Shown piece by piece: positions 1-12,171 of a DNA stretch of 64,000 nt. Position numbers and translations under genes: made by a program. Position 1 is the first letter of the stretch; the number at the start of each line of letters is the position of its first letter. Source of the stretch: Thermus thermophilus. GTDB lineage: Bacteria; Deinococcota; Deinococci; Deinococcales; Thermaceae. The stretch spans positions 1,798,001 through 1,862,000 of the forward strand of contig NZ_AP025158.1 in NCBI RefSeq assembly GCF_019974155.1. Reading direction: 5' to 3'. The notes under the pieces are model-generated. The model searched no databases. It had not been told where the DNA came from and worked only from the letters and a program-made list of their open reading frames with translations.

Positions 1-797
<797 letters not shown>

Positions 798-924
798 TTC
801 CCCTTCTGTGTAGCCCACCCCCTTGCGCCCCACCCTGGGGTGATAAGATGGGCGGGAAATGAGGCCGGCCCCTATGGGGCTTTGGGGACCGGTTTCGTGA
901 AGAAAGGCACGAAAGGAGGGGACC

Positions 925-1284
925 TTGGCGCCGATCCAAGAGTACGTGGGCACGCTGGTCTACGTGGGGGTGGCCCTCTTCATCGGGGTGGCGGCCCTTT
1001 TGGTGGGGGCCCTCCTCGGCCCCAAGAAGCCCGGGCGGGCCAAGCTCATGCCCTACGAGTCGGGGAACGACCCCGCCGGGGAGGTGAAGCGCTTTCCCGT
1101 CCACTTCTACGTGGTGGCCATGCTCTTCATCCTCTTTGACGTGGAGGTGGCCTTCCTTTGGCCCTACGCCGTGAGCGCAGGGGGGCTTGGCCTCTACGGC
1201 TTTTTGGGGGTCCTGGCCTTCACCCTCCTCCTCTTCGTGGGCTTCCTCTACGAGTGGTGGAAGGGGGTGATGCGGTGGCACTGA
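925..1284 (+). CDS. nqo7: NADH-quinone oxidoreductase subunit 7 (NuoA)
   Basis: Small membrane subunit of proton-pumping complex I; first gene of the 14-gene operon. The 119-residue protein has three hydrophobic segments (about 8-30, 60-85, 92-113) separated by the conserved loop MPYESGNDP. The TTG start at 925 is chosen because it follows the strong Shine-Dalgarno AAAGGAGGGG and gives the known family length; no better ATG exists. Its 3' end overlaps nqo6 by 10 bases, implying translational coupling. Confidence 0.95.
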   Translation: MAPIQEYVGTLVYVGVALFIGVAALLVGALLGPKKPGRAKLMPYESGNDPAGEVKRFPVHFYVVAMLFILFDVEVAFLWPYAVSAGGLGLYGFLGVLAFTLLLFVGFLYEWWKGVMRWH

Positions 1285-1820
1285 AGGACCTCTTTGAGCG
1301 GGACGTCCAGGAGCTGGAGAGGGAGGGGATCCTCTTCACCACCCTGGAGAAGCTCGTGGCCTGGGGGCGGAGCAACTCCCTGTGGCCCGCCACCTTCGGC
1401 CTCGCCTGTTGCGCCATTGAGATGATGGCCTCCACGGACGCCCGCAACGACCTGGCCCGCTTCGGGAGCGAGGTCTTCCGCGCAAGCCCCCGCCAGGCGG
1501 ACGTGATGATCGTGGCCGGGAGGCTTTCCAAGAAGATGGCCCCGGTGATGCGCCGGGTCTGGGAGCAGATGCCCGACCCCAAGTGGGTGATCTCCATGGG
1601 GGCCTGCGCGAGCTCGGGAGGCATGTTCAACAACTACGCCATCGTGCAGAACGTGGACTCCGTGGTGCCTGTGGACGTCTACGTGCCCGGCTGCCCCCCC
1701 AGGCCCGAGGCCCTGATCTACGCGGTGATGCAACTGCAGAAGAAGGTGCGGGGCCAGGCCTACAACGAGCGGGGGGAGAGGCTTCCCCCGGTGGCGGCCT
1801 GGAAGCGGGCGAGGGGGTGA
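1275..1820 (+). CDS. nqo6: NADH-quinone oxidoreductase subunit 6 (NuoB), cluster N2
   Basis: Peripheral-arm subunit that holds the terminal [4Fe-4S] cluster N2, which passes electrons to quinone. GTG start at 1275 gives 181 residues with the cluster cysteines at 45 and 46 (LACCAIEMM), about 111 (MGACASSGG) and about 140 ([10 protein letters not shown]), matching the family. A longer reading upstream only runs back through nqo7 and is not the gene. The 10-base overlap with nqo7 and the 3-base gap to nqo5 fit a coupled operon. Confidence 0.96.
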   Translation: MALKDLFERDVQELEREGILFTTLEKLVAWGRSNSLWPATFGLACCAIEMMASTDARNDLARFGSEVFRASPRQADVMIVAGRLSKKMAPVMRRVWEQMPDPKWVISMGACASSGGMFNNYAIVQNVDSVVPVDVYVPGCPPRPEALIYAVMQLQKKVRGQAYNERGERLPPVAAWKRARG

Positions 1821-1823
1821 GGC

Positions 1824-2447
1824 ATGCGGCTAGAGCGCGTCCTGGAAGAGGCCCGGGCCAAAGGCTACCCCATAGAGGACAACGGCCTCGGCAACCTCTG
1901 GGTGGTCCTGCCAAGGGAGCGCTTCAAGGAGGAGATGGCCCGGTACAAGGAGATGGGCTTCAACTACCTGGCGGACATCGTGGGCCTGGACTACCTGACC
2001 TACCCGGAGAGGAAGCCCGAGCGCTTCGCCGTGGTCTACGAGCTCGTCTCCCTCCCGGGCTGGAAGGACGGGGACGGGAGCCGCTTCTTCGCCCGGGTCT
2101 ACGTGCCCGAGGAGGACCCCAGGCTCCCCACGGTCACCGACCTCTGGGGGAGCGCCAACTTCCTGGAACGGGAGGTTTACGACATGTTCGGCATCGTCTT
2201 TGAGGGCCACCCCGACCTCCGCAAGATCCTCACCCCGGAGGACCTCGAGGGCCACCCCTTGCGCAAGGACTACCCCTTGGGGGAGACCCCCACCCTCTTC
2301 CGCGAGGGGCGGTACATCATCCCGGCGGAGTTCCGCGCCGCCCTCACCGGCAAGGACCCCGGCCTCACCTTCTACAAGGGCGGGAGCCGCAAGGGCTACA
2401 GGTCCCTTTGGGCCGACCTGAAGAAGGCCCGGGAGGTTAAAGGATGA
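1824..2447 (+). CDS. nqo5: NADH-quinone oxidoreductase subunit 5 (NuoC)
   Basis: Peripheral-arm scaffold subunit of complex I without cofactors, 207 residues. The family signature around residues 108-145 is visible ([18 protein letters not shown], then HPLRKDYPL). It begins three bases after nqo6 and ends in an ATGA overlap with nqo4, as expected for stoichiometric production of neighbouring subunits. Confidence 0.96.
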   Translation: MRLERVLEEARAKGYPIEDNGLGNLWVVLPRERFKEEMARYKEMGFNYLADIVGLDYLTYPERKPERFAVVYELVSLPGWKDGDGSRFFARVYVPEEDPRLPTVTDLWGSANFLEREVYDMFGIVFEGHPDLRKILTPEDLEGHPLRKDYPLGETPTLFREGRYIIPAEFRAALTGKDPGLTFYKGGSRKGYRSLWADLKKAREVKG

Positions 2448-3673
2448 GGGAAGAGTTCCTGGAGGAGATCCCCCTAGACGCCCCCCCGGAGGAGGCCAAG
2501 GAGCTCCGCACCGAGGTGATGACCCTGAACGTGGGCCCCCAGCACCCCTCCACCCACGGGGTACTCCGCCTCATGGTGACCCTCTCCGGGGAGGAGGTCC
2601 TGGAGGTGGTGCCCCACATCGGCTACCTCCACACGGGCTTTGAGAAGACCATGGAGCACCGCACCTACCTCCAGAACCTCACCTACACGCCCCGGATGGA
2701 CTACCTCCACTCCTTCGCTCACGACCTGGCCTACGCCCTGGCGGTGGAGAAGCTGGTGGGGGCCGTGGTGCCCCCCCGGGCGGAAACCATACGGGTCATC
2801 CTGAACGAGCTTTCCCGCCTGGCGAGCCACCTGGTCTTCCTGGGGACGGGGCTTTTGGACCTCGGGGCCCTCACCCCCTTCTTCTACGCCTTCCGCGAGC
2901 GCGAAACCATCCTGGACCTCTTTGAGTGGGTCACGGGCCAGCGCTTCCACCACAACTACATCCGCATCGGCGGGGTGAAGGAAGACCTCCCCGAGGAGTT
3001 CGTCCCCGAGCTCAAGAAGTTCCTGGAGGTCATGCCCCACCGCATTGACGAGTACGAGGCCCTCTTCGCCGAAAGCCCCATCTTCTACGAGAGGGCCCGG
3101 GGCGTGGGGGTGATCCCGCCCGAGGTGGCCATCCATCTCGGCCTCACCGGGGGGTCCCTAAGGGCGAGCGGGGTGAACTACGACGTGCGCAAGGCCTACC
3201 CCTACTCGGGCTACGAGACCTACACCTTTGACGTGCCCCTGGGGGAGAGGGGGGACGTGTTTGACCGGATGCTCGTCCGCATCCGGGAGATGCGGGAATC
3301 GGTGAAGATCATCCGGCAGGCCCTGGAGCGCCTAGAACCGGGCCCCGTCCGCGACCCCAACCCCCAGATCACCCCGCCCCCCCGCCCCCTCCTGGAGACC
3401 TCCATGGAGGCGGTCATCTACCACTTCAAGCACTACACCGAGGGCTTCCACCCCCCCAAGGGGGAGGTCTACGTGCCCACGGAGTCGGCCCGGGGGGAAC
3501 TCGGCTACTACATCGTCTCCGACGGCGGCTCCATGCCCTACCGGGTCAAGGTGCGGGCGCCGAGCTTCGTCAACCTGCAAAGCCTCCCCTATGCCTGCAA
3601 GGGGGAGCAGGTCCCCGACATGGTGGCCATCATCGCCAGCCTTGACCCCGTGATGGGGGACGTGGACCGCTAA
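2444..3673 (+). CDS. nqo4: NADH-quinone oxidoreductase subunit 4 (NuoD), quinone site
   Basis: 49-kDa-type subunit that forms the quinone-reduction pocket with Nqo6; it descends from the large subunit of NiFe hydrogenases but lacks the nickel ligands. 409 residues; conserved [12 protein letters not shown] near residue 30, [11 protein letters not shown] near 60 and the C-terminal DPVMGDVDR are present. Overlaps nqo5 by four bases and is followed by nqo2 after a 10-base gap with Shine-Dalgarno GGGAGG. Confidence 0.96.
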   Translation: MREEFLEEIPLDAPPEEAKELRTEVMTLNVGPQHPSTHGVLRLMVTLSGEEVLEVVPHIGYLHTGFEKTMEHRTYLQNLTYTPRMDYLHSFAHDLAYALAVEKLVGAVVPPRAETIRVILNELSRLASHLVFLGTGLLDLGALTPFFYAFRERETILDLFEWVTGQRFHHNYIRIGGVKEDLPEEFVPELKKFLEVMPHRIDEYEALFAESPIFYERARGVGVIPPEVAIHLGLTGGSLRASGVNYDVRKAYPYSGYETYTFDVPLGERGDVFDRMLVRIREMRESVKIIRQALERLEPGPVRDPNPQITPPPRPLLETSMEAVIYHFKHYTEGFHPPKGEVYVPTESARGELGYYIVSDGGSMPYRVKVRAPSFVNLQSLPYACKGEQVPDMVAIIASLDPVMGDVDR

Positions 3674-3683
3674 GGGAGGGAAG

Positions 3684-4229
3684 ATGGGGTTCTTTGACGA
3701 CAAGCAGGACTTTCTGGAGGAGACCTTCGCCAAGTACCCGCCGGAAGGGCGCCGCGCCGCCATCATGCCCCTCCTTAGGCGGGTGCAGCAGGAGGAGGGC
3801 TGGATCCGGCCCGAGCGCATAGAGGAGATCGCCCGCCTCGTGGGCACCACCCCCACGGAGGTCATGGGGGTGGCGAGCTTCTACTCCTACTACCAGTTCG
3901 TGCCCACCGGGCGCTACCACCTCCAGGTCTGCGCCACCCTAAGCTGCAAGCTCGCCGGGGCCGAGGAGCTTTGGGACTACCTCACCGAGACCCTGGGCAT
4001 CGGCCCGGGGGAGGTGACCCCGGACGGGCTTTTCAGCGTGCAGAAGGTGGAGTGCCTGGGAAGCTGCCACACCGCCCCCGTGGTCCAGGTGAACGACGAG
4101 CCCTACGTGGAGTGCGTGACCCGGGCGAGGCTTGAGGCCCTTCTCGCGGGCCTCAGGGCGGGGAAGCGGCTTGGGGAGATTGAGCTTCCCGGCAAGTGCG
4201 GCCACCACGTGCACGAGGTGGAGGTATGA
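3684..4229 (+). CDS. nqo2: NADH-quinone oxidoreductase subunit 2 (NuoE), cluster N1a
   Basis: 24-kDa-type thioredoxin-fold subunit of the NADH-dehydrogenase module. 181 residues; the [2Fe-2S] cluster N1a ligands are seen as C83 and C88 (QVCATLSCK) and C124/C128 ([11 protein letters not shown]). The stop overlaps the nqo1 start as ATGA. The gene order nqo4-nqo2-nqo1-nqo3 corresponds to nuoD-E-F-G. Confidence 0.96.
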   Translation: MGFFDDKQDFLEETFAKYPPEGRRAAIMPLLRRVQQEEGWIRPERIEEIARLVGTTPTEVMGVASFYSYYQFVPTGRYHLQVCATLSCKLAGAEELWDYLTETLGIGPGEVTPDGLFSVQKVECLGSCHTAPVVQVNDEPYVECVTRARLEALLAGLRAGKRLGEIELPGKCGHHVHEVEV

Positions 4230-5542
4230 CGGGCCCCATCGTCTCTGGACTTGACCCCAGGTTCCAAAGGACCCTCTACGCCCACGTGGGGAAGGAGGGG
4301 TCTTGGACCCTGGACTACTACCTCCGGCACGGGGGGTACGAGACGGCGAAGCGCGTCCTTAAGGAGAAGACCCCGGACGAGGTCATAGAGGAGGTGAAGC
4401 GCTCAGGGCTCAGGGGCCGGGGCGGGGCGGGCTTCCCCACGGGGCTCAAGTGGAGCTTCATGCCCAAGGACGACGGGAAGCAACACTACCTCATCTGCAA
4501 CGCCGACGAGTCCGAGCCCGGGAGCTTCAAGGACCGGTACATCCTGGAGGACGTCCCCCACCTCCTCATTGAGGGGATGATCCTCGCCGGGTACGCCATC
4601 CGGGCCACGGTGGGCTACATCTACGTCCGCGGGGAGTACCGCCGGGCGGCGGACCGGCTAGAACAAGCCATCAAGGAGGCCCGGGCCCGGGGCTACCTGG
4701 GGAAGAACCTCTTCGGCACGGACTTCTCCTTTGACCTCCACGTCCACCGGGGGGCCGGGGCCTACATCTGCGGCGAGGAGACGGCCCTCATGAACTCCCT
4801 GGAGGGCCTTAGGGCGAACCCCCGCTTGAAGCCCCCCTTCCCCGCCCAGGCGGGGCTTTGGGGCAAGCCCACCACCATCAACAACGTGGAGACCCTGGCC
4901 TCCGTGGTGCCCATCATGGAACGGGGGGCCGACTGGTTCGCGGGGATGGGCACGGAGCAGTCCAAGGGGATGAAGCTCTACCAGATCTCCGGGCCCGTGA
5001 AACGCCCCGGGGTGTACGAGCTCCCCATGGGCACCACGTTCCGCGAGCTCATCTACGAGTGGGCGGGCGGGCCCCTGGAGCCCATCCAGGCCCTCATCCC
5101 CGGGGGGTCCTCCACCCCGCCTCTGCCCTTCACGGACGAGGTCCTGGACACCCCCATGAGCTACGAGCACCTGCAGGCCAAGGGCTCCATGCTGGGAACA
5201 GGGGGCGTGATCCTCATCCCCGAACGGGTGAGCATGGTGGACGCCATGTGGAACCTCACCCGCTTCTACGCCCACGAGTCCTGCGGCAAGTGCACCCCCT
5301 GCCGGGAGGGGGTGGCGGGGTTCATGGTGAACCTCTTCGCCAAGATCGGCACCGGCCAGGGGGAGGAGAAGGACGTGGAGAACCTGGAAGCCCTCCTCCC
5401 CCTCATTGAAGGGCGGAGCTTCTGCCCCCTGGCGGACGCGGCGGTGTGGCCGGTGAAGGGCTCGCTAAGGCACTTCAAGGATCAGTACCTGGCCCTGGTG
5501 CGGGAGAAGCGCCCCGTGCCCAGGCCTTCCCTCTGGAGGTGA
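4226..5542 (+). CDS. nqo1: NADH-quinone oxidoreductase subunit 1 (NuoF), FMN and NADH site
   Basis: 51-kDa-type subunit that binds FMN and NADH and oxidises NADH. ATG at 4226, overlapping the nqo2 stop, gives 438 residues; an earlier in-frame start would intrude into nqo2. The glycine-rich FMN/NADH motif [10 protein letters not shown] is at residues 64-73 and the N3 cluster motif CGKCTPC is near residues 353-359, with the fourth cysteine near 400 (SFCPLAD). Two bases separate it from nqo3. Confidence 0.96.
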   Translation: MTGPIVSGLDPRFQRTLYAHVGKEGSWTLDYYLRHGGYETAKRVLKEKTPDEVIEEVKRSGLRGRGGAGFPTGLKWSFMPKDDGKQHYLICNADESEPGSFKDRYILEDVPHLLIEGMILAGYAIRATVGYIYVRGEYRRAADRLEQAIKEARARGYLGKNLFGTDFSFDLHVHRGAGAYICGEETALMNSLEGLRANPRLKPPFPAQAGLWGKPTTINNVETLASVVPIMERGADWFAGMGTEQSKGMKLYQISGPVKRPGVYELPMGTTFRELIYEWAGGPLEPIQALIPGGSSTPPLPFTDEVLDTPMSYEHLQAKGSMLGTGGVILIPERVSMVDAMWNLTRFYAHESCGKCTPCREGVAGFMVNLFAKIGTGQGEEKDVENLEALLPLIEGRSFCPLADAAVWPVKGSLRHFKDQYLALVREKRPVPRPSLWR

Positions 5543-5543
5543 G

Positions 5544-7895
5544 ATGGTCCGGGTCAAGGTGAACGACCGCATCGTGGAGGTGCCCCCGGGGACGAGCGTC
5601 ATGGACGCCGTCTTCCACGCGGGGTACGACGTGCCCCTCTTCTGCTCGGAGCGCTACCTCTCCCCCATCGGGGCCTGCCGCATGTGCCTGGTGCGGGTGG
5701 GCCTTCCCAAAAAGGGCCCCGACGGGAAGCCCCTCCTCAACGAGAAGGGCGAGCCCGAGATCCAGTGGCAGCCCAAGCTCGCCGCAAGCTGCGTGACGGC
5801 GGTGGCGGACGGGATGGTGGTGGACACCCTCTCGGACGTGGTACGGGAGGCCCAGGCGGGGATGGTGGAGTTCACCCTCTTAAACCACCCCTTGGACTGC
5901 CCCACCTGCGACAAGGGCGGGGCCTGCGAGCTCCAGGACCGCACCGTGGAGTACGGGCTTTACGAGAAGTACTACCAGAAGGGCCCCCTGGAGCTTCCCG
6001 TCTACACCCGCTTTGAGTTCACCCGCCGCCACGTGGACAAGCACCATCCCCTCTCCCCCTTCGTCATCCTGGACCGGGAGCGGTGCATCCACTGCAAGCG
6101 GTGCGTGCGCTACTTTGAGGAGGTCCCCGGGGACGAGGTCCTGGACTTCATTGAGCGGGGGGTGCACACCTTCATCGGCACCATGGACTTCGGTCTCCCC
6201 TCGGGCTTCTCCGGGAACATCACGGACATCTGCCCCGTGGGGGCCCTTCTGGACCTCACCGCCCGCTTCCGCGCCCGGAACTGGGAGATGGAGGAGACCC
6301 CCACCACCTGCGCCCTCTGCCCCGTGGGGTGCGGGATCACCGCGGACACCCGTAGCGGCGAGCTCCTAAGGGTGCGGGCCCGGGAGGTGCCCGAGGTCAA
6401 CGAGATCTGGATCTGCGACGCGGGCCGCTTCGGCCACGAGTGGGCGGACCAAAACCGCCTCAAGACCCCCCTGGTGCGGAAGGAGGGGAGGCTCGTGGAG
6501 GCCACCTGGGAGGAGGCCTTCCTCGCCCTCAAGGAGGGCCTGAAGGGGGCGAGGGGCGAGGAGGTGGGGCTTTACCTGGCCCACGACGCCACCCTAGAGG
6601 AAGGCCTCCTGGCCTCCGAGCTCGCCAAGGCCCTGAAGACCCCCCACCTGGACTTCCAGGGCCGCACCGCCGCCCCGGCGAGCCTCTTCCCGGCGGCCAC
6701 CCTGGAGGACCTCCTCCAGGCGGACTTCGCCCTGGTTCTGGGGGACCCCACGGAGGAAGCCCCCATCCTCCACCTCCGCCTCTCCGAGTTCGTGCGCGAC
6801 CTCAAGCCCCCCCACCGCTACAACCACGGCACCCCCTTCGCCGACCTGCAGATCAAGGAAAGGATGCCCCGCCGCACGGACAAGATGGCCCTCTTCGCCC
6901 CGTACCGCGCCCCCCTCATGCGGTGGGCCGCCATCCACGGGGTCCACAGGCCCGGGGAGGAGCGGGAGATCCTCCTCGCCCTCCTCGGGGAGAAGGAGGG
7001 GAGCGAAACGGTGGCGAAGGCGAAGGAGGCCTGGGAGAAGGCGAAGAACCCGGTGCTCATCCTCGGGGCCGGTGTCCTCCAGGACGCCGTGGCCGCGGAA
7101 AGGGCCCGCCTTCTCGCCGAGCGCAAGGGGGCCAAGGTCCTCGCCATGACCCCGGCGGCGAACGCCCGGGGCCTCGAGGCCATGGGGGTCCTCCCCGGGG
7201 CGAAGGGGGCCTCCTGGGACGAACCCGGGGCCCTCTACGCCTACTACGGCTTCGTGCCCCCGGAGGAGGCCCTTAAGGGCAAGCGCTTCGTGGTGATGCA
7301 CCTAAGCCACCTCCACCCCCTGGCGGAGCGCCACGCCCACGTGGTCCTCCCCGCCCCCACCTTCTACGAGAAGCGGGGGCACCTCGTGAACCTGGAGGGC
7401 CGGGTCCTCCCCCTAAGCCCCGCCCCCATAGAGAACGGGGAGGCGGAGGGCGCCCTCCAGGTCCTCGCCCTCCTGGCCGAGGCCCTGGGGGTGAGGCCCC
7501 CCTTCCGGCTCCACCTCGAGGCGCAGAAGGCGCTGAAGGCCCGGAAGGTCCCGGAGGCCATGGGCCGCCTCTCTTTCCGCCTCAAGGAACTCCGGCCCAA
7601 GGAGCGGGAGGGCGCCTTCTACCTCCGGCCCACCATGTGGAAGGCCCACCAGGCGGTGGGCAAGGCCCAAGAGGCGGCCCGGGCGGAACTCTGGGCCCAC
7701 CCGGAGACGGCGCGGGCCGAGGCCCTGCCCGAGGGGGCCCAGGTGGCCGTGGAGACCCCCTTCGGCCGGGTGGAGGCCCGGGTGGTCCACCGGGAGGACG
7801 TGCCCAAAGGCCACCTCTACCTCTCGGCCCTGGGGCCCGCGGCGGGCCTCCGGGTGGAGGGGCGCGTCCTGGTGCCCGCGGGAGGTGAAGCGTGA
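5544..7895 (+). CDS. nqo3: NADH-quinone oxidoreductase subunit 3 (NuoG)
   Basis: Largest peripheral subunit (783 residues) of the electron wire. N-terminal ferredoxin-like region with [2Fe-2S] N1b cysteines ([15 protein letters not shown]), an HxxxC-type site ([14 protein letters not shown]), a two-cluster ferredoxin domain (CIHCKRC near residue 180), then the extra off-pathway cluster N7 motif CALCPVGC near residue 256, which Thermus and E. coli retain. The C-terminal two-thirds resembles the molybdopterin oxidoreductase fold but carries no catalytic molybdenum in this family. ATGA overlap with nqo8. Confidence 0.96.
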   Translation: MVRVKVNDRIVEVPPGTSVMDAVFHAGYDVPLFCSERYLSPIGACRMCLVRVGLPKKGPDGKPLLNEKGEPEIQWQPKLAASCVTAVADGMVVDTLSDVVREAQAGMVEFTLLNHPLDCPTCDKGGACELQDRTVEYGLYEKYYQKGPLELPVYTRFEFTRRHVDKHHPLSPFVILDRERCIHCKRCVRYFEEVPGDEVLDFIERGVHTFIGTMDFGLPSGFSGNITDICPVGALLDLTARFRARNWEMEETPTTCALCPVGCGITADTRSGELLRVRAREVPEVNEIWICDAGRFGHEWADQNRLKTPLVRKEGRLVEATWEEAFLALKEGLKGARGEEVGLYLAHDATLEEGLLASELAKALKTPHLDFQGRTAAPASLFPAATLEDLLQADFALVLGDPTEEAPILHLRLSEFVRDLKPPHRYNHGTPFADLQIKERMPRRTDKMALFAPYRAPLMRWAAIHGVHRPGEEREILLALLGEKEGSETVAKAKEAWEKAKNPVLILGAGVLQDAVAAERARLLAERKGAKVLAMTPAANARGLEAMGVLPGAKGASWDEPGALYAYYGFVPPEEALKGKRFVVMHLSHLHPLAERHAHVVLPAPTFYEKRGHLVNLEGRVLPLSPAPIENGEAEGALQVLALLAEALGVRPPFRLHLEAQKALKARKVPEAMGRLSFRLKELRPKEREGAFYLRPTMWKAHQAVGKAQEAARAELWAHPETARAEALPEGAQVAVETPFGRVEARVVHREDVPKGHLYLSALGPAAGLRVEGRVLVPAGGEA

Positions 7896-8989
7896 CCTGG
7901 TCCTACCCCGTAGACCCCTATTGGATGGTGGCCCTGAAGGCCCTCTTGGTGGTGGTGGGCCTCCTCACCGCCTTCGCCTTCATGACCCTCGTTGAGCGGC
8001 GGCTCCTCGCCCGCTTCCAGGTGCGCATGGGGCCGAACCGGGTGGGGCCCTTTGGCCTCCTCCAGCCCCTCGCCGACGCCATCAAGAGCATCTTCAAGGA
8101 AGACATCGTGGTGGCCCAGGCGGACCGGTTCCTCTTCGTCCTCGCCCCCCTCATCTCCGTGGTCTTCGCCCTCCTCGCCTTCGGGCTCATCCCCTTTGGC
8201 CCGCCGGGAAGCTTCTTCGGCTACCAGCCCTGGGTGATCAACCTGGACCTGGGGATCCTCTACCTCTTCGCCGTGAGCGAGCTCGCCGTCTACGGGATCT
8301 TCCTCTCCGGGTGGGCCTCGGGGAGCAAGTACAGCCTCTTGGGCTCCCTTCGCTCCTCGGCGAGCCTCATCTCCTACGAGCTCGGCCTGGGCCTCGCCCT
8401 CCTCGCCCCCGTGCTCCTCGTGGGCAGCCTCAACCTGAACGACATCGTGAACTGGCAGAAGGAGCACGGCTGGCTCTTCCTCTACGCCTTCCCCGCCTTC
8501 TTGGTCTACCTCATCGCCAGCATGGCCGAGGCCGCCCGCACCCCCTTTGACCTCCCCGAAGCGGAGCAGGAACTCGTGGGCGGGTACCACACGGAGTACA
8601 GCTCCATCAAGTGGGCCCTCTTCCAGATGGCGGAGTACATCCACTTCATCACCGCCAGCGCCCTCATCCCCACCCTCTTCCTGGGCGGCTGGACCATGCC
8701 CGTCCTCGAGGTCCCCTACCTCTGGATGTTCCTCAAGATCGCCTTCTTCCTCTTCCTCTTCATCTGGATCCGGGCCACCTGGTTCCGCCTGCGCTACGAC
8801 CAGCTCCTCCGCTTCGGCTGGGGCTTCCTCTTCCCGGTGGCCCTCCTCTGGTTCCTCATCACCGCCCTCGTGGTGGCCCTGGACCTCCCCAGGACCTACC
8901 TCCTCTACCTCTCCGCCCTGAGCTTCCTCGCCCTTCTCTGGGCGGTCCTCTACACCCCTAAGCCCGCCCGCAAAGGAGGTGGCGCATGA
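7892..8989 (+). CDS. nqo8: NADH-quinone oxidoreductase subunit 8 (NuoH)
   Basis: Membrane subunit that lines the quinone chamber and joins the peripheral arm to the antiporter-like subunits. 365 residues with about eight to nine hydrophobic helices; the conserved cytoplasmic loops [11 protein letters not shown] near residue 45 and [15 protein letters not shown] near 215 are present. GTG start in an overlap with the nqo3 stop; the downstream overlap with nqo9 is also four bases. Confidence 0.96.
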   Translation: MTWSYPVDPYWMVALKALLVVVGLLTAFAFMTLVERRLLARFQVRMGPNRVGPFGLLQPLADAIKSIFKEDIVVAQADRFLFVLAPLISVVFALLAFGLIPFGPPGSFFGYQPWVINLDLGILYLFAVSELAVYGIFLSGWASGSKYSLLGSLRSSASLISYELGLGLALLAPVLLVGSLNLNDIVNWQKEHGWLFLYAFPAFLVYLIASMAEAARTPFDLPEAEQELVGGYHTEYSSIKWALFQMAEYIHFITASALIPTLFLGGWTMPVLEVPYLWMFLKIAFFLFLFIWIRATWFRLRYDQLLRFGWGFLFPVALLWFLITALVVALDLPRTYLLYLSALSFLALLWAVLYTPKPARKGGGA

Positions 8990-9534
8990 CCCTGAAGGCC
9001 CTCGCCCAAAGCCTCGGCATCACCCTGAAGTACCTCTTCTCCAAGCCGGTGACCGTCCCCTACCCCGACGCCCCCGTGGCCCTGAAGCCCCGCTTCCACG
9101 GGCGGCACGTCCTCACCCGCCACCCGAACGGCCTGGAGAAGTGCATCGGCTGCTCCCTCTGCGCCGCCGCCTGCCCCGCCTACGCCATCTACGTGGAGCC
9201 GGCGGAGAACGACCCGGAAAACCCGGTCTCCGCGGGGGAGCGCTACGCCAAGGTCTACGAGATCAACATGCTCCGGTGCATCTTCTGCGGCCTCTGCGAG
9301 GAGGCCTGCCCCACGGGGGCCATCGTCCTGGGGTACGACTTTGAGATGGCGGACTACGAGTACTCCGACCTCGTCTACGGCAAGGAGGACATGCTGGTGG
9401 ACGTGGTGGGCACCAAGCCCCAGCGCCGCGAGGCCAAGATGACGGGCAAGCCGGTGAAGGTGGGCTACGTGGTGCCCTACGTGCGGCCCGAGCTGGAGGG
9501 GTTCAAGGCCCCCACGGAAGGGGGGAAGCGATGA
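8986..9534 (+). CDS. nqo9: NADH-quinone oxidoreductase subunit 9 (NuoI), clusters N6a/N6b
   Basis: Ferredoxin-like subunit of complex I, 182 residues, with two [4Fe-4S] motifs: [12 protein letters not shown] near residues 48-59 and [12 protein letters not shown] near 98-109. They carry electrons from Nqo3 to cluster N2 in Nqo6. Overlaps both neighbours by four bases. Confidence 0.96.
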   Translation: MTLKALAQSLGITLKYLFSKPVTVPYPDAPVALKPRFHGRHVLTRHPNGLEKCIGCSLCAAACPAYAIYVEPAENDPENPVSAGERYAKVYEINMLRCIFCGLCEEACPTGAIVLGYDFEMADYEYSDLVYGKEDMLVDVVGTKPQRREAKMTGKPVKVGYVVPYVRPELEGFKAPTEGGKR

Positions 9535-10064
9535 GCCCCTTTGAAGGCCTGGCCCTCTTCCTCCTCCTCCTGAGCGGGGTCCTGGTGGTGACCCTAAGAA
9601 ACGCCATCCACGCCGCCTTGGCCCTGATCCTAAACTTTCTTGTGCTGGCCGGGGTCTACGTGGCCCTGGACGCCCGCTTTTTAGGCTTTATCCAGATCAT
9701 CGTCTACGCCGGGGCCATCGTGGTCCTCTTCCTCTTCGTCATCATGCTCCTCTTCGCCGCCCAGGGGGAGGTGGGCTTTGACCCCCTGGTGCGTTCCAAG
9801 CCCCTCGCCGCCCTCTTGGCCTTAGGGGTGGCGGGGGCCCTCCTCTCGGGGCTTTGGGGGCTGGACCTCGCCTTCACCCAGGACCTCAAAGGCGGCCTTC
9901 CCCAGGCCCTGGGACCCCTGCTCTACGGCGACTGGCTCTTCGTCCTCCTTGCGGCAGGCTTCCTCCTCATGGCCGCCACGGTGGTGGCCGTGGCCCTGGT
10001 GGAGCCCGCCCGTCCCCTGGACGCCCTGCCCCGGGAAGAGCGGGAGAAGGAGGTGGTGCGGTGA
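9531..10064 (+). CDS. nqo10: NADH-quinone oxidoreductase subunit 10 (NuoJ)
   Basis: Hydrophobic membrane subunit, 177 residues, five predicted helices. The segment [20 protein letters not shown] near residues 54-74 is the conserved helix that contains the pi-bulge in this family. Overlaps nqo9 by four bases and nqo11 by four (GTGA). Confidence 0.95.
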   Translation: MSPFEGLALFLLLLSGVLVVTLRNAIHAALALILNFLVLAGVYVALDARFLGFIQIIVYAGAIVVLFLFVIMLLFAAQGEVGFDPLVRSKPLAALLALGVAGALLSGLWGLDLAFTQDLKGGLPQALGPLLYGDWLFVLLAAGFLLMAATVVAVALVEPARPLDALPREEREKEVVR

Positions 10065-10348
10065 GCTACCTCCTCGCCTCCGCCCTCCTCTTCGCCCTCG
10101 GGGTCTACGGGGTCCTCACCCGGAGGACCGCCATCCTGGTCTTCCTCTCCATTGAGCTCATGCTGAACGCGGCCAACCTCTCCCTGGTGGGCTTCGCCCG
10201 GGCCTATGGACTTGACGGCCAGGTGGCCGCCCTCATGGTCATCGCCATCGCCGCCGCCGAGGTGGCCGTGGGCCTCGGCCTCATCGTGGCCATCTTCCGC
10301 CACCGGGAAAGCACCGCGGTGGACGACCTCTCGGAGCTTCGGGGGTAA
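10061..10348 (+). CDS. nqo11: NADH-quinone oxidoreductase subunit 11 (NuoK)
   Basis: Small antiporter-like membrane subunit with three helices, 95 residues. GTG at 10061 is the start because it overlaps the nqo10 stop and gives the family length. Conserved acidic residue in [11 protein letters not shown] and second in [11 protein letters not shown], part of the proton path. Ends two bases before nqo12. Confidence 0.95.
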   Translation: MSYLLASALLFALGVYGVLTRRTAILVFLSIELMLNAANLSLVGFARAYGLDGQVAALMVIAIAAAEVAVGLGLIVAIFRHRESTAVDDLSELRG

Positions 10349-10350
10349 GC

Positions 10351-12171
10351 ATGGCGCTTCTCGGGACGATTCTCCTGCCCCTCTTCGGCTTCGCCCTCCT
10401 CGGCCTCTTCGGCAAGCGGATGCGAGAGCCCCTCCCCGGGGTCCTGGCCTCGGGGCTCGTCCTCGCCTCCTTCCTCCTGGGGGCGGGGCTTCTCCTCTCG
10501 GGCGGGGCCCGGTTCCAGGCGGAGTGGCTTCCCGGCATCCCCTTCAGCCTCCTTCTGGACTCTCTCTCCGGCTTCATGCTCCTCATCGTCACCGGCGTGG
10601 GCTTCCTCATCCACGTCTACGCCATCGGCTACATGGCGGGGGACCCGGGCTACAGCCGCTTCTTCGCCTACTTCAACCTCTTCATCGCCATGATGCTCAC
10701 CCTGGTCCTCGCCGACAGCTACCCGGTGATGTTCATCGGCTGGGAAGGGGTGGGCCTGGCGAGTTTCCTCCTCATCGGCTTCTGGTACAAAAACCCCCAG
10801 TACGCCGACAGCGCCCGCAAGGCCTTCATCGTGAACCGCATCGGCGACCTGGGCTTCATGCTGGGGATGGCCATCCTCTGGGCCCTCTTCGGGACCCTCT
10901 CCATCAGCGAGCTTAAGGAGGCCATGGAGGGCCCCCTGAAGAACCCCGACCTCCTCGCCCTGGCGGGCCTCCTCCTCTTCCTCGGGGCCGTGGGCAAAAG
11001 CGCCCAGATCCCCCTCATGGTCTGGCTTCCCGACGCCATGGCCGGCCCCACCCCCGTCTCCGCCCTGATCCACGCGGCCACCATGGTGACGGCCGGGGTC
11101 TACCTCATCGCCCGGAGCTCCTTCCTCTATAGCGTCCTCCCCGACGTCTCCTACACCATCGCCGTGGTCGGCCTCCTCACCGCGGCTTATGGGGCGCTTG
11201 CCGCCTTCGGCCAGACGGACATCAAGAAAATCGTCGCCTACTCCACCATCAGCCAGCTCGGGTACATGTTCCTGGCGGCCGGGGTGGGGGCCTACTGGGT
11301 GGCCCTCTTCCACGTTTTCACCCACGCCTTCTTCAAGGCCCTCCTCTTCCTGGCCTCGGGCAGCGTGATCCACGCCCTGGGGGGCGAGCAGGACGTGCGC
11401 AAGATGGGAGGCCTCTGGAAGCACCTCCCCAAGACCCGCTGGCACGCCCTCATCGGGGCCTTGGCCCTGGGCGGCCTTCCCCTGCTTTCCGGATTTTGGT
11501 CCAAGGACGCCATCCTCACCGCCACCCTCACCTACCCCTTCGGGGGGGTGGGGTTCTACGTGGGGGCGCTCCTCGTGGCGGTCCTCACCGCCATGTACGC
11601 CATGCGCTGGTTCGTCCTGGTCTTTTTGGGGGAGGAAAGGGGCCACCACCACCCCCACGAGGCCCCGCCGGTGATGCTCTGGCCCAACCACCTCCTGGCC
11701 CTGGGTTCGGTCCTCGCGGGGTACCTGGCCCTGCCCCACCCCCTGCCTAACCTCCTGGAACCCTTCCTGAAGCCCGCCCTGGCGGAGGTGGAGGCCCACC
11801 ACCTCTCCTTAGGGGTGGAGTGGGCCCTCATCGCCCTCTCGGGGGCGGTGGCCCTTCTGGGGCTTTGGGGGGGCTACGTCTTCTTCCAACGCAAGGCCCT
11901 CCCCGCCTGGTACCTGGCCTTTGAGGCGGCGAGCCGGGAGGCCTTCTACGTGGACCGGGCCTACAACGCCCTCATCGTGAACCCCTTGAAGGCCCTGGCG
12001 GAGGCCCTCTTCTACGGGGACCGGGGCCTCCTGGGGGGTTACTTCGGCCTAGGCGGGGGGGTAAGGAACCTGGGCCAGGCCCTGGCCCGCCTGCAGACCG
12101 GCTACCTTAGGCTTTACGCCCTGCTTTTCGTGCTGGGCGCGCTTCTGCTTCTGGGGGTGATGCGGTGGTAG
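10351..12171 (+). CDS. nqo12: NADH-quinone oxidoreductase subunit 12 (NuoL)
   Basis: Distal antiporter-like proton-pumping subunit, 606 residues with about 16 helices, the last ones forming the long lateral arm. Proton-antiporter motifs are visible: [50 protein letters not shown], and [17 protein letters not shown]. Overlaps nqo13 by seven bases. Confidence 0.96.
   Translation: MALLGTILLPLFGFALLGLFGKRMREPLPGVLASGLVLASFLLGAGLLLSGGARFQAEWLPGIPFSLLLDSLSGFMLLIVTGVGFLIHVYAIGYMAGDPGYSRFFAYFNLFIAMMLTLVLADSYPVMFIGWEGVGLASFLLIGFWYKNPQYADSARKAFIVNRIGDLGFMLGMAILWALFGTLSISELKEAMEGPLKNPDLLALAGLLLFLGAVGKSAQIPLMVWLPDAMAGPTPVSALIHAATMVTAGVYLIARSSFLYSVLPDVSYTIAVVGLLTAAYGALAAFGQTDIKKIVAYSTISQLGYMFLAAGVGAYWVALFHVFTHAFFKALLFLASGSVIHALGGEQDVRKMGGLWKHLPKTRWHALIGALALGGLPLLSGFWSKDAILTATLTYPFGGVGFYVGALLVAVLTAMYAMRWFVLVFLGEERGHHHPHEAPPVMLWPNHLLALGSVLAGYLALPHPLPNLLEPFLKPALAEVEAHHLSLGVEWALIALSGAVALLGLWGGYVFFQRKALPAWYLAFEAASREAFYVDRAYNALIVNPLKALAEALFYGDRGLLGGYFGLGGGVRNLGQALARLQTGYLRLYALLFVLGALLLLGVMRW

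Noticed and set aside
10204-11802. 532-residue open frame on - opposite nqo11/nqo12
   Set aside because: Shadow frame: high GC at third positions keeps antisense frames open. Composition is His/Gly/Glu-rich with no domain, while the + strand encodes known complex I subunits.
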